DNA from: Hymenobacter duratus | Lineage (GTDB): Bacteria; Bacteroidota; Bacteroidia; Cytophagales; Hymenobacteraceae | NCBI RefSeq assembly: GCF_014698995.1 | Contig: NZ_JACWZZ010000001.1 | Span: forward strand, 124,001 to 188,000 | Direction: 5' to 3' | DNA: 64,000 bases | In this document: positions 36,721 to 44,371 of the stretch, piece after piece | Position numbering within the stretch: position 1 is the stretch's first letter | Layout of the letters: each line of letters starts with the position of its first letter | Made by a program: the position numbers and the translations under genes | The notes under the pieces: model-generated | Told to the model about the DNA's origin: nothing | What the model saw: the letters and a program-made list of their open reading frames with translations, nothing else | Databases searched by the model: none

Positions 36721-37800
36721 ATGAGCCGTTTTCATAAAGTCAAAATCAAGAGCATCGTTCGGGAAACCCCGGACTGCGTGAGCGTATCCCTGGATGTGCC
36801 CGCCGACCTACGCGAGACGTTCAAATTCACGCAGGGCCAGTACCTCACGTTCCGCCGCGACCATGACGGCGAGGAGCTACGCCGCTCGTATTCTATCTGC
36901 AGCAGCCCGCTCGATAATGAGTGGCGCGTGGCCATCAAGAAAGTGCCGGAAGGTCGGTTTTCCTCGCTGGCAGTGGAAACGCTGCGGGTAGGGGAGGAGC
37001 TGGAGGTGATGCCGCCGATGGGCCACTTCTACACCCAGCTGCACCCCGAGCAGCAGAAGCTGTACGTAATGTTTGCGGCCGGCTCAGGCATTACGCCAGT
37101 CATGTCCATCATCAAAACGGTGCTGCTGACCGAGCTCCACAGCCAGGTGTACCTGATTTACGGCAACCGGGGCCGCAACTCTATCATCTTTAAGGAGGAA
37201 ATTGAGGCCCTGAAAAACAAGTTTGTGGACCGCCTCAGCGTGTACCACATCCTCAGCCGCGAACAGGGCGACACTGACCTGCTGTTCGGCCGCATCAACG
37301 CCGAGAAGGCTCGTCTGTTCCTGCAGAAAATAGTGCCCGCCAGCGAGATTGACGAGGCGTTTATCTGCGGCCCGGAGGAGATGATCAACGACGTGAAGGA
37401 CGTGCTGGCTGAGGCCGGCGTGGCGCCCGAGAAGATCCACTTCGAGATGTTTGCCTCTGCGGGCAGTGCTCAGCGCGCCGCCGCCCGCCAGGCCCAGCGC
37501 CCCGCTGGCGAAGACGACAAGCACAGCCAGGTAACGGTGCAGCTGGAAGGCACCAAGCGCATTTTGGAAATGTCGTACTACGGCGACACGATTCTGGATG
37601 CCCTGCTGGAAACCGGTGCTGATGCGCCCTACTCCTGCAAAAACGGCATGTGCAGCACCTGCCGCTGCCGCGTGACGGAAGGCACCGTAGAAATGGACGT
37701 GAATTACTCTCTCTCCGACACCGAAGTAGCCAAAGGCTACGTCCTCTCCTGCCAAGCCCGCCCTACTTCGGAGAAAGTGGTGGTGGACTTTGACCAGTAG
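36721..37800 (+). CDS. paaE: Phenylacetyl-CoA epoxidase reductase subunit PaaE
   Basis: Transfers electrons from NAD(P)H to the PaaABC oxygenase. 359 residues: FAD-binding ferredoxin-reductase domain (LRRSYSICSSP near residue 58), NAD-binding part (YVMFAAGSGITPVMSII near 118), and a C-terminal plant-type 2Fe-2S ferredoxin domain with Cys306, Cys311, Cys314 and Cys344 (SCKNGMCSTCRC, LSCQARP). Starting 3 bases after the TetR gene, it may be transcribed with it, apart from paaABCD, which have their own operator. Confidence 0.95.
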   Translation: MSRFHKVKIKSIVRETPDCVSVSLDVPADLRETFKFTQGQYLTFRRDHDGEELRRSYSICSSPLDNEWRVAIKKVPEGRFSSLAVETLRVGEELEVMPPMGHFYTQLHPEQQKLYVMFAAGSGITPVMSIIKTVLLTELHSQVYLIYGNRGRNSIIFKEEIEALKNKFVDRLSVYHILSREQGDTDLLFGRINAEKARLFLQKIVPASEIDEAFICGPEEMINDVKDVLAEAGVAPEKIHFEMFASAGSAQRAAARQAQRPAGEDDKHSQVTVQLEGTKRILEMSYYGDTILDALLETGADAPYSCKNGMCSTCRCRVTEGTVEMDVNYSLSDTEVAKGYVLSCQARPTSEKVVVDFDQ

Positions 37801-37840
37801 AAGGGGCCGCTCAAGTAGAGCAGAAGATTTTTCCTTACAT

Positions 37841-37862
37841 TTAACTAACGATTGTTAGTTAA
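37841..37862. promoter_or_regulatory. Predicted TetR (PaaR-like) operator before paaA
   Basis: Perfect 9-bp inverted repeat TTAACTAAC (37841-37849) and GTTAGTTAA (37854-37862) around GATT. It ends 16 bases before the paaA ATG, next to a TTTG that could be a -7 element, so a bound repressor would block transcription. Its core matches the paaK site. Confidence 0.7.
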
Positions 37863-37878
37863 CCTTTGTTGAACCGGT

Positions 37879-38829
37879 ATGGAAACGCTAGAACTCACCC
37901 AGGAAGAACAGTTTCAGGCCCGCATTGATGCCGATGTGCGCATTGAGCCCAAGGATTGGATGCCCGACGCCTACCGTAAGACGTTGATTCGACAGATTTC
38001 GCAGCATGCTCATTCTGAGTTGGTTGGGATGCTGCCCGAAGGCAACTGGATTACGCGGGCTCCTTCGCTCAAGCGCAAATCCATTTTGCTGGCCAAGGTG
38101 CAGGATGAAGCCGGCCACGGTCTCTACCTCTACTCGGCAGCCGAAACCCTGGGTGCTTCCCGTGACCAAATGCTGGCCGACCTGCACTCGGGTAAGGCCA
38201 AGTATTCGAGCATTTTCAACTACCCCACCCTGAGCTGGGCCGACATGGGCTGCGTGGGCTGGCTGGTAGATGGCGCCGCCATCCTGAACCAGGTGCCGCT
38301 GTGCCGCACTTCCTACGGCCCCTATGCCCGCGCTATGGTGCGCGTGTGCAAAGAAGAAAGCTTCCACCAGCGTCAGGGCTTCGAAATCATGCAGACCCTA
38401 TGCGAAGGCTCGCCGGAGCAGAAGGCCATGGCCCAGGAAGGCCTCAACCGCTGGTGGTGGCCCACACTGATGATGTTCGGCCCGGCGGATGCTGACTCAC
38501 CAAATACGGCCCAGTCGATGAACTGGCGCATCAAGCGCTTCACCAATGACGAGTTGCGCCAGAAATTCGTGGACATGATGGTGCCTCAGGCCGAATTCCT
38601 GGGCCTCACGGTGCCAGACCCCAACCTGAAGTGGAACGAAGCCAAGCAGGGTTACGACTTCGGTGACGTGGACTGGGAGGAATTCTGGAACGTGGTGAAA
38701 GGCAACGGCATGTGCAATAAGGAGCGTCTGCAGGCCCGCGTGCAGGCTCATGAGGAAGGCGCCTGGGTGCGCGAAGCCGCCCTGGCCCACGCCGAAAAGC
38801 GCAAGCAGCGCGAAGCCGTAGCGGCGTAA
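37879..38829 (+). CDS. paaA: Phenylacetyl-CoA 1,2-epoxidase catalytic subunit PaaA
   Basis: Diiron catalytic subunit that epoxidises the aromatic ring of phenylacetyl-CoA. 316 residues. The ferritin-like diiron ligands are visible as DEAGH (E77-A-G-H80) and EESFH (E160-S-F-H163). [27 protein letters not shown] and [13 protein letters not shown] are typical of PaaA. It is the first gene after the strong palindromic operator and begins the paaABCD run. Confidence 0.96.
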   Translation: METLELTQEEQFQARIDADVRIEPKDWMPDAYRKTLIRQISQHAHSELVGMLPEGNWITRAPSLKRKSILLAKVQDEAGHGLYLYSAAETLGASRDQMLADLHSGKAKYSSIFNYPTLSWADMGCVGWLVDGAAILNQVPLCRTSYGPYARAMVRVCKEESFHQRQGFEIMQTLCEGSPEQKAMAQEGLNRWWWPTLMMFGPADADSPNTAQSMNWRIKRFTNDELRQKFVDMMVPQAEFLGLTVPDPNLKWNEAKQGYDFGDVDWEEFWNVVKGNGMCNKERLQARVQAHEEGAWVREAALAHAEKRKQREAVAA

Positions 38830-38912
38830 TCCTAGCCTGAATCCAGATTGTTCGGTGGCGTGCAATATGCCGCCGTTTTCCCAGCTCCTTCCCGAGCTAA
38901 ATTCCCCAAATC

Positions 38913-39200
38913 ATGACCCAGAAAGAATGGCCGCTGTGGGAAGTTTTCATCCGCAGCAAGCAGGGCCTCGACCATAAGCACGTGGGCAGTCTCCACGCCG
39001 CCGACGCCGAAATGGCTATCCAGAACGCCCGCGACGTGTACACGCGCCGCCTTGAAGGCGTGAGCATCTGGGTAGTGGAGTCGACGAACGTGCACGCCTC
39101 CAACCCCGACGACGCGGCCGCTTTCTACGAGCCGGCCAACGACAAAATCTACCGCCATCCGACCTTTTACCAAGTGCCGGATTCCATCAAGCACATGTAA
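38913..39200 (+). CDS. paaB: Phenylacetyl-CoA 1,2-epoxidase subunit PaaB
   Basis: Small structural subunit of the epoxidase, needed to link PaaAC heterodimers. 95 residues: WPLWEVFIRSKQGLDHKHVGSLHAADAEMAIQNARDVYTRR is the diagnostic N-terminal segment (residues 6-46), and the protein ends SIKHM. Separated from paaA by 83 bases; its stop codon overlaps the paaC start by one base. Confidence 0.95.
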   Translation: MTQKEWPLWEVFIRSKQGLDHKHVGSLHAADAEMAIQNARDVYTRRLEGVSIWVVESTNVHASNPDDAAAFYEPANDKIYRHPTFYQVPDSIKHM

Positions 39201-40006
39201 TGATGACGGATTCCACGATGCCCGCCCAGGCCACCGCCGCGGCTCCTTCTGAAGCGCAGGCGCAGCTGTTTCCTTTCGTACTGCAACTCGCTGATACCAG
39301 CCTGATTCTGGCGCACCGTCTGTCGGAGTGGTGCGGCCACGGCCCCATTCTGGAGCAGGACCTGGCTATGGCCAACATTGCGCTGGACTTTCTGGGAGAG
39401 GCCCGCAGCTACTACCAGTATGCTGCCGAGCTGGAAGGCAAAGGCCGCAGCGAGGATGATCTGGCCTACCTGCGCAGCGCCGTGGAATACCGCAACCCGC
39501 TGCTGGTGGAGCAGCCTAACGGTGATTTCGCAGGCACCATCGTGCGGCAGTTTATCTACGACTGTTTCCATTATCACCTGCTGTTGCAGCTCAAATCGGG
39601 CCCCGATGCGCAGCTGGCGGCTATTGCCGAGAAATCGGTGAAAGAGGCCGCGTACCACATCAAGTGGAGCGCCGAGTGGGTGATTCGGCTGGGTGACGGC
39701 ACAGAGGAAAGCCGCCGCCGCGTAGAAAAAGCCATTGAAAACCTGTGGCGCTATACCGGCGAGCTGACCACTCCTTCGGCCACCGAGCAGGCCCTGCAGG
39801 CCGCCGGCTTTGTGCCTGACTACGCGGCCATTCGGGAGCAGATGGACGCCCACATAGCCCGCGTGTTTGAGGAAGCTACGTTGGCGGTGCCCGTGGGCGT
39901 GTTTATGCAGAAAGGTGGCAAAGACGGCCGCCATACGGAGCACCTGGGCTACCTGCTGGCCGAGCTGCAATACATGCAACGCACTTACCCCGGTTTGCAA
40001 TGGTAG
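39200..40006 (+). CDS. paaC: Phenylacetyl-CoA 1,2-epoxidase structural subunit PaaC
   Basis: Ferritin-like, non-catalytic partner of PaaA. 268 residues: LADTSLILAHRLSEWCGHGPILEQDLAMANIALDFLGEARSYYQYAAELEG occupies about 28-78 and DCFHYHLL and EAAYHIKWSAEWVIRLGDGTEESRRRV follow. The start codon overlaps the paaB stop (TAATG); a second ATG follows immediately. The 3' end overlaps paaD by 7 bases, indicating coupled translation. Confidence 0.95.
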   Translation: MMTDSTMPAQATAAAPSEAQAQLFPFVLQLADTSLILAHRLSEWCGHGPILEQDLAMANIALDFLGEARSYYQYAAELEGKGRSEDDLAYLRSAVEYRNPLLVEQPNGDFAGTIVRQFIYDCFHYHLLLQLKSGPDAQLAAIAEKSVKEAAYHIKWSAEWVIRLGDGTEESRRRVEKAIENLWRYTGELTTPSATEQALQAAGFVPDYAAIREQMDAHIARVFEEATLAVPVGVFMQKGGKDGRHTEHLGYLLAELQYMQRTYPGLQW

Positions 40007-40512
40007 AGCAACTGGCACCCCCGAATGAGGAGCACATCTGGCAGTTGCTGGAAGGCGTTTCCGACCCGGAAGTGCCTGTGCTCAGCATCCTGGACCTGGG
40101 TATCGTGCGCGCAGTGCGGGTGGAGGGCGAGGACGTCCACGTCACTATCACGCCCACGTATTCCGGCTGCCCGGCCATGAACGTTATTGCCACCGAAATC
40201 CGGCTGCTGCTGCTGGCGGAGGGCATTACCAAGCTGCACATCCACAACCAACTCAGCCCCGCCTGGACCACGGACTGGATGAGCCAGGCGGGCCGCCGGA
40301 AACTGGAAGAATACGGCATTGCTCCGCCCGTTGATGGAACGGCAACCGGCCACATGCTCAACCTGTTCGGCAAGGATACGGCCGTGCGCTGCCCGCTCTG
40401 CAAGTCCGATAATACGCACATGGTCAGTCAGTTTGGTTCCACGGCCTGCAAAGCCCATTACCAGTGCGACGACTGCCTGGAACCCTTCGACTACTTCAAG
40501 TGCCACGCGTAG
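40000..40512 (+). CDS. paaD: PaaD, iron-sulfur assembly-type maturation factor for the epoxidase
   Basis: 170 residues. N-terminal DUF59/MIP18 domain (VSDPEVPVLSILDLGIVRAV, TPTYSGCPAMNVI). The C-terminal zinc-ribbon-like part has two Cys pairs (RCPLCKSDN and YQCDDCLEPFDYFKCHA). Thought to help mature the iron-sulfur or diiron centres of the complex. It overlaps paaC by 7 bases. Confidence 0.93.
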   Translation: MVEQLAPPNEEHIWQLLEGVSDPEVPVLSILDLGIVRAVRVEGEDVHVTITPTYSGCPAMNVIATEIRLLLLAEGITKLHIHNQLSPAWTTDWMSQAGRRKLEEYGIAPPVDGTATGHMLNLFGKDTAVRCPLCKSDNTHMVSQFGSTACKAHYQCDDCLEPFDYFKCHA

Positions 40513-40543
40513 GCGGGCGCACTCTCATAAGCCCGGAGTGTTA

Positions 40544-40566
40544 GGCAAAGCCGGAGCAGCTTTGCC
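40544..40566 (+). other. Intra-operon hairpin between paaD and paaG
   Basis: GGCAAAGC (40544-40551) pairs with GCTTTGCC (40559-40566), 7-base loop, no T-run. It may act as an mRNA stabiliser or a weak attenuator that splits epoxidase expression from the beta-oxidation-like genes. Confidence 0.4.
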
Positions 40567-40616
40567 GCTTCATTCAGCCTGACAGCCGGTTCTGTTCTTT
40601 CCCACCCCAACCAATC

Positions 40617-41402
40617 ATGTCCGAAACTCCTTCTCTGCTTTTCTCCCTTGATGGCGGTGTCGCCACCATCTGCTTCAACCGGCCCCAGGTTTTCAACAGC
40701 GTTAATAAGGAAGTGGCGCTGGCGCTGCAGCAGTATTTGCAGGAGTGCCAGCAGAACCCGGAAGTACGCGCTGTATTGCTTACGGGTACCGGCAAGGCAT
40801 TCTGCGCGGGTCAGGATCTGGCGGAAATTACGGGCCCGGATAGCCCGGAAGTAGCGGAGATTGTGGAGAAGCACTATAACCCGATTGTGGAGCTGATTCG
40901 GGCGCTGGACAAGCCGGTGGTGGCCGCCGTGAATGGCGTGGCCGCCGGCGCGGGCGCCAACCTGGCCCTGGCCTGCGACATCGTAGTAGCTAAGGAGTCA
41001 GCTTCTTTCATCCAGGCTTTCAGCAAGATCGGGCTGATTCCGGACAGCGGCGGGACGTACTTTCTGCCCCGCTTGATTGGCATGCAGCGCGCCTCGGCCC
41101 TGATGCTGACCGGCGACAAGGTTTCGGCCGCCGAAGCCGTGCAGATGGGCATGATTTACAAGGCATTTGCCGACGACGTGTTTGAGCAGGAAGCGCAGGC
41201 GCTGGTGCGCAAGCTGGCCGCCATGCCTACCAAAGGCCTGGCCTACACCAAGCAGCTCCTGAACGTGACGTTCAGTAAAGACCTGACCCAGCAGCTCCGC
41301 TACGAAGCCGACTTTCAGCTGCGGGCCGGCGCCACTTCCGACTACAAGGAAGGCGTATCGGCGTTCCTTGAAAAACGCCAACCTAGCTTCACCGGGCAAT
41401 GA
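40617..41402 (+). CDS. paaG: Ring-1,2-epoxyphenylacetyl-CoA isomerase PaaG
   Basis: Crotonase-fold enzyme that converts the ring epoxide to the oxepin and later isomerises the double bond. 261 residues: oxyanion-hole segments GKAFCAGQDLAEI and VAAVNGVAAGAGANLALACDIVV, then FSKIGLIPDSGGTYFLPRLIG, where the Asp (not Glu) is characteristic of PaaG-like isomerases. C-terminal FQLRAGATSDYKEGVSAFLEKR. The ATG overlaps paaH start by 4 bases at its end. Confidence 0.92.
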   Translation: MSETPSLLFSLDGGVATICFNRPQVFNSVNKEVALALQQYLQECQQNPEVRAVLLTGTGKAFCAGQDLAEITGPDSPEVAEIVEKHYNPIVELIRALDKPVVAAVNGVAAGAGANLALACDIVVAKESASFIQAFSKIGLIPDSGGTYFLPRLIGMQRASALMLTGDKVSAAEAVQMGMIYKAFADDVFEQEAQALVRKLAAMPTKGLAYTKQLLNVTFSKDLTQQLRYEADFQLRAGATSDYKEGVSAFLEKRQPSFTGQ

Positions 41403-42595
41403 GCAAGTTCACCGTCGGAATCATCGGGAGTGGGGCCATGGGCGCGGGCATTGCGCAGGTAGTGGCCCAGGCTGGCCACCCCGTGTGCTTGCTCGATAAG
41501 AATGCCGCCGCTCTGCAGCGGGCCACTTCTGGTATCGAAGCCAGCCTGCGCAAGCTGGCCGAAAAAGGCAAAATCACATCATCCGACGCGGAAGCCGCCA
41601 TTGGCCGCATCCGCGCTTGCTCCGACATGGACCTTTTCGCGGAGTGCGGCCTGGTGATTGAAGCTATAGTGGAGGATCTGGCGGTGAAGCAGGCCGTTTT
41701 TCAGGATGTAGAAGCGGTGGTGTCCGATGACTGCGTGCTGGCCAGCAACACGTCCTCGCTGTCCATTGCCTCCATTGCGGCGGCCTGCCAGAAACCGGAG
41801 CGGTTTATCGGCATTCACTTCTTCAATCCGGCCCCGGTTATGCAGCTGGTGGAAGTAATTCCGGCCGTGCAGACCCGCGCTTGTCTCGCCGAGGAAATCC
41901 GGACGCTGGTGCAGAGCTGGGGCAAGCTGCCGGTGCTCGCCAAAGACACGCCGGGCTTCATTGTAAACCGTGTGGCGCGGCCGTTCTACGGCGAAGCCAT
42001 CCGGATTCTGGAAGAAGGAATTGCCGATATGGCAACCATTGACTGGGCCATGACTGAGCTGGGTGGCTTCCGGATGGGGCCGTTTACGCTGATGGATTTC
42101 ATCGGTCACGACGTGAATTACCGCGTCACGGAGTCGGTGTTCACCAGCTTTTTCTTCGACCCACGCTACAAGCCCAGCTTCACCCAGAAGCGCCTGTTTG
42201 AGGCCGGCTACTACGGCCGGAAGGCGGGCCGCGGCTTCTATGACTACCGCGAAGGTGCCGTACCGCCCAAACCCACCCGCGACGAAGCGCTGGGCCGCCA
42301 GGTGCTGCACCGTATCCTGGCCATGCTTATCAACGAAGCCGTGGACGCGCTGGCCCTGAACGTAGCGTCCAAGCAGGACCTGGAGCTGGCCATGACTAAA
42401 GGCGTCAACTATCCCAAAGGCCTGCTGGCCTGGGCCGATGAGCTGGGCTTGCAAAACGTCCTCACTACTCTCGACGACCTCTACCACGAGTACCACGAGG
42501 ACCGCTACCGCGCCAGCCCGCTGCTGCGCCGCATGGTGGCGGCCGGGCATACCTTTTTTCAGCATGGAGCACCCGTCGAAAATCGCCAGCACTAG
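41399..42595 (+). CDS. paaH: 3-hydroxyacyl-CoA dehydrogenase PaaH
   Basis: Oxidises 3-hydroxyadipyl-CoA to 3-oxoadipyl-CoA with NAD+. 398 residues: NAD-binding GIIGSGAMGAGIAQVVAQAGH, LASNTSSLSIASIA, GIHFFNPAPVMQLVEVI with catalytic His, and FIVNRVARPFYGEAIRIL. Two C-terminal helical domains follow. Its start overlaps paaG and its end overlaps paaI by 32 bases. Confidence 0.94.
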   Translation: MSKFTVGIIGSGAMGAGIAQVVAQAGHPVCLLDKNAAALQRATSGIEASLRKLAEKGKITSSDAEAAIGRIRACSDMDLFAECGLVIEAIVEDLAVKQAVFQDVEAVVSDDCVLASNTSSLSIASIAAACQKPERFIGIHFFNPAPVMQLVEVIPAVQTRACLAEEIRTLVQSWGKLPVLAKDTPGFIVNRVARPFYGEAIRILEEGIADMATIDWAMTELGGFRMGPFTLMDFIGHDVNYRVTESVFTSFFFDPRYKPSFTQKRLFEAGYYGRKAGRGFYDYREGAVPPKPTRDEALGRQVLHRILAMLINEAVDALALNVASKQDLELAMTKGVNYPKGLLAWADELGLQNVLTTLDDLYHEYHEDRYRASPLLRRMVAAGHTFFQHGAPVENRQH

Positions 42596-43007
42596 CAGCA
42601 CCGCCGAGGCCGTAAAGGACCGGATGCTGCAGCAGGATGCGTTCAGCAAGCTGCTCGGGCTGGAAGTGCAGGAAGTGGGAGCGGGCTATTGCCGCCTGCG
42701 CTTCACGGTGCGCCCCAATATGCTCAACGGCTTTTCGGCGCTGCACGGCGGCGTGACTTTCGCGGCCGCCGACTCGGCGTTTGCTTTTGCCTGCAACAGC
42801 CACGGCCGCCAGAGCGTGGGCCTCACCGTCACCATCGACTACCTCGAAGCCGGTAGGCTCGGCGACGTAATTACCGTGGAAGCCCGCGAAGAAAGCCTCA
42901 AGCACAAAGTCGGCGTGTACCAGGTGCGTGCCACCAATCAGCACGGGGTGGTGCTGGCCCTTTTCAAAGGCACTGCTTACCGCACCAGCAACGAAATACT
43001 CATGTAG
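42564..43007 (+). CDS. paaI: Hotdog-fold thioesterase PaaI
   Basis: Releases CoA from stalled or misprocessed pathway intermediates. 147 residues from the ATG at 42564, which gives the family length and overlaps paaH by 32 bases; longer readings translate paaH antiframe and are rejected. Hotdog signatures: FSKLLGLEVQEVGAGYCRLRFTV, NGFSALHGGVTFAAADSAFAFACN (HGG catalytic region) and GDVITVEAREESLKHKVGVYQV. Confidence 0.92.
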   Translation: MEHPSKIASTSSTAEAVKDRMLQQDAFSKLLGLEVQEVGAGYCRLRFTVRPNMLNGFSALHGGVTFAAADSAFAFACNSHGRQSVGLTVTIDYLEAGRLGDVITVEAREESLKHKVGVYQVRATNQHGVVLALFKGTAYRTSNEILM

Positions 43008-43051
43008 CTGTTAGCCGTTCAGCTGACAGCTATCAGCCAACAGCTAATAGC
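43004..43051. repeat. Imperfect palindromic AGCT-rich repeat between paaI and paaJ
   Basis: TAGCTGTTAGC at the 5' side and GCCAACAGCTA at the 3' side nearly pair (one mismatch), with CAGCTGACAGC / ATCAGCC in between. The stretch is composed almost entirely of variants of GCTGTTAGC. It looks like a simple repeat or a weak hairpin. Confidence 0.4.
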
Positions 43052-43058
43052 TAAAAAA

Positions 43059-44264
43059 ATGAGCCAAGCTTACATCATCGACGGCATTCGGACGCCCATC
43101 GGCAACTTCGGCGGGACACTTTCTGCTGTTCGGCCCGATGACCTCGCCGCCCTGACCATCCGGGAGTTGCTGCGCCGCAACCCCTCAGCCGACCCGGCCG
43201 CCATTGCCGACGTTATTCTGGGCTGCGCCAACCAGGCCGGCGAAGACAACCGCAACGTGGCCCGTATGGCGCTGCTGCTGGCCGGCCTGCCCACCACCGT
43301 GCCCGGCGAAACCGTGAACCGCCTCTGCGCTTCGGGCCTGTCGGCCAGCATCGGGGCGGCCCGCGCCATTCAGAGCGGCGACGGTGACCTGTTCGTTTCG
43401 GGCGGCGTGGAGAACATGACCCGGGCTCCGCTGGTGATGTCGAAGCCCTCCAAAGGCTTTGGCACCGACTCGCAGATGGCTGACTCCAGTTTCGGTTGGC
43501 GCTTCATCAACCCGCGCATGCAGGAACTGTACGGCACCGATGCCATGGGCGAAACCGCCGAAAATCTGGTGGACCAGTACGGCATCAGCCGCGACGACCA
43601 GGACCAGTTTGCCCTGCACTCCCAACAAAAAGCCGCCGAAGCGCAAGGTAGTGGCCGGCTCGGTGAGGAAATTGTGGCTGTGGGCATTTCGCAGCGCAAA
43701 GGCGAGCCACTGCAATTCGCGCAGGACGAGTTCCTGAAGCCTGCTACCACGCTGGAAGGCCTGGCCAAATTGCGCCCCGCCTTCCGCAAAACTGGTACCG
43801 TAACGGCCGGCAACGCCTCGGGCCTGAACGATGGCGCGGCTGCCTTGTTGCTGGCCTCAGAAGATGGCATCAAACAACATAACCTCACGCCCAAGGCCCG
43901 CATCGTGAGCATGGGGGTGGCCGGCGTGGAGCCGCGCATCATGGGCATCGGGCCGGTGCCCGCTTCCCATCAGGCCCTGAAAAAGGCCGGCCTGACGCTC
44001 AACGACATCGACATAATTGAGTTGAACGAGGCGTTTGCTGCCCAAAGCATAGCCTGCGTCCGGGCCCTGGGCCTCCAGGACAACGACCCGCGCATCAACC
44101 CCAACGGTGGCGCCATTGCGTTGGGGCACCCGCTGGGTATGAGCGGGGCGCGCATCCTCAACGCCGCCGTTCGGGAGCTGCACCGCCAGCAAAAGCGCTA
44201 CGCCCTCGTGACGATGTGCATTGGCGTGGGCCAGGGCTACGCCGCTGTTATTGAGCGGGTATAG
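43059..44264 (+). CDS. paaJ: 3-oxoadipyl-CoA thiolase (PaaJ/PcaF type)
   Basis: Final thiolysis of 3-oxoadipyl-CoA to acetyl-CoA and succinyl-CoA; also acts on the dehydro form. 401 residues: nucleophile Cys90 in [10 protein letters not shown], the basic pair at the C-terminus in [19 protein letters not shown] and the second Cys in [13 protein letters not shown]. The length and [16 protein letters not shown] opening fit the PcaF subgroup. A very similar paralogue is encoded at 54857. Confidence 0.93.
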   Translation: MSQAYIIDGIRTPIGNFGGTLSAVRPDDLAALTIRELLRRNPSADPAAIADVILGCANQAGEDNRNVARMALLLAGLPTTVPGETVNRLCASGLSASIGAARAIQSGDGDLFVSGGVENMTRAPLVMSKPSKGFGTDSQMADSSFGWRFINPRMQELYGTDAMGETAENLVDQYGISRDDQDQFALHSQQKAAEAQGSGRLGEEIVAVGISQRKGEPLQFAQDEFLKPATTLEGLAKLRPAFRKTGTVTAGNASGLNDGAAALLLASEDGIKQHNLTPKARIVSMGVAGVEPRIMGIGPVPASHQALKKAGLTLNDIDIIELNEAFAAQSIACVRALGLQDNDPRINPNGGAIALGHPLGMSGARILNAAVRELHRQQKRYALVTMCIGVGQGYAAVIERV

Positions 44265-44279
44265 CCCGGAATTGTAAGC

Positions 44280-44313
44280 ACCCAGTACGGAATCAGACCC
44301 AGTACGGAATCAG
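44280..44313. repeat. Perfect 17-bp tandem duplication upstream of paaZ
   Basis: ACCCAGTACGGAATCAG occurs at 44280-44296 and again at 44297-44313 without a change, in the 107-base gap between the thiolase and paaZ. A recent duplication or a tandem binding site are both possible. Confidence 0.8.
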
Positions 44314-44371
44314 GTTGCTTGATAAAAGCGTCTGTTTCCCGATTCTTCCATCATTGCATCCTCCCTATATC

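Noticed and set aside
42438-42563. N-terminal extension of PaaI starting at 42438
   Set aside because: The added 42 residues are a Thr/Ser/Ala-rich shadow of paaH; the ATG at 42564 gives the normal family length.
41579-42649. 356-codon frame antisense to paaH
   Set aside because: paaH is unambiguous; the antisense frame is compositional shadow.
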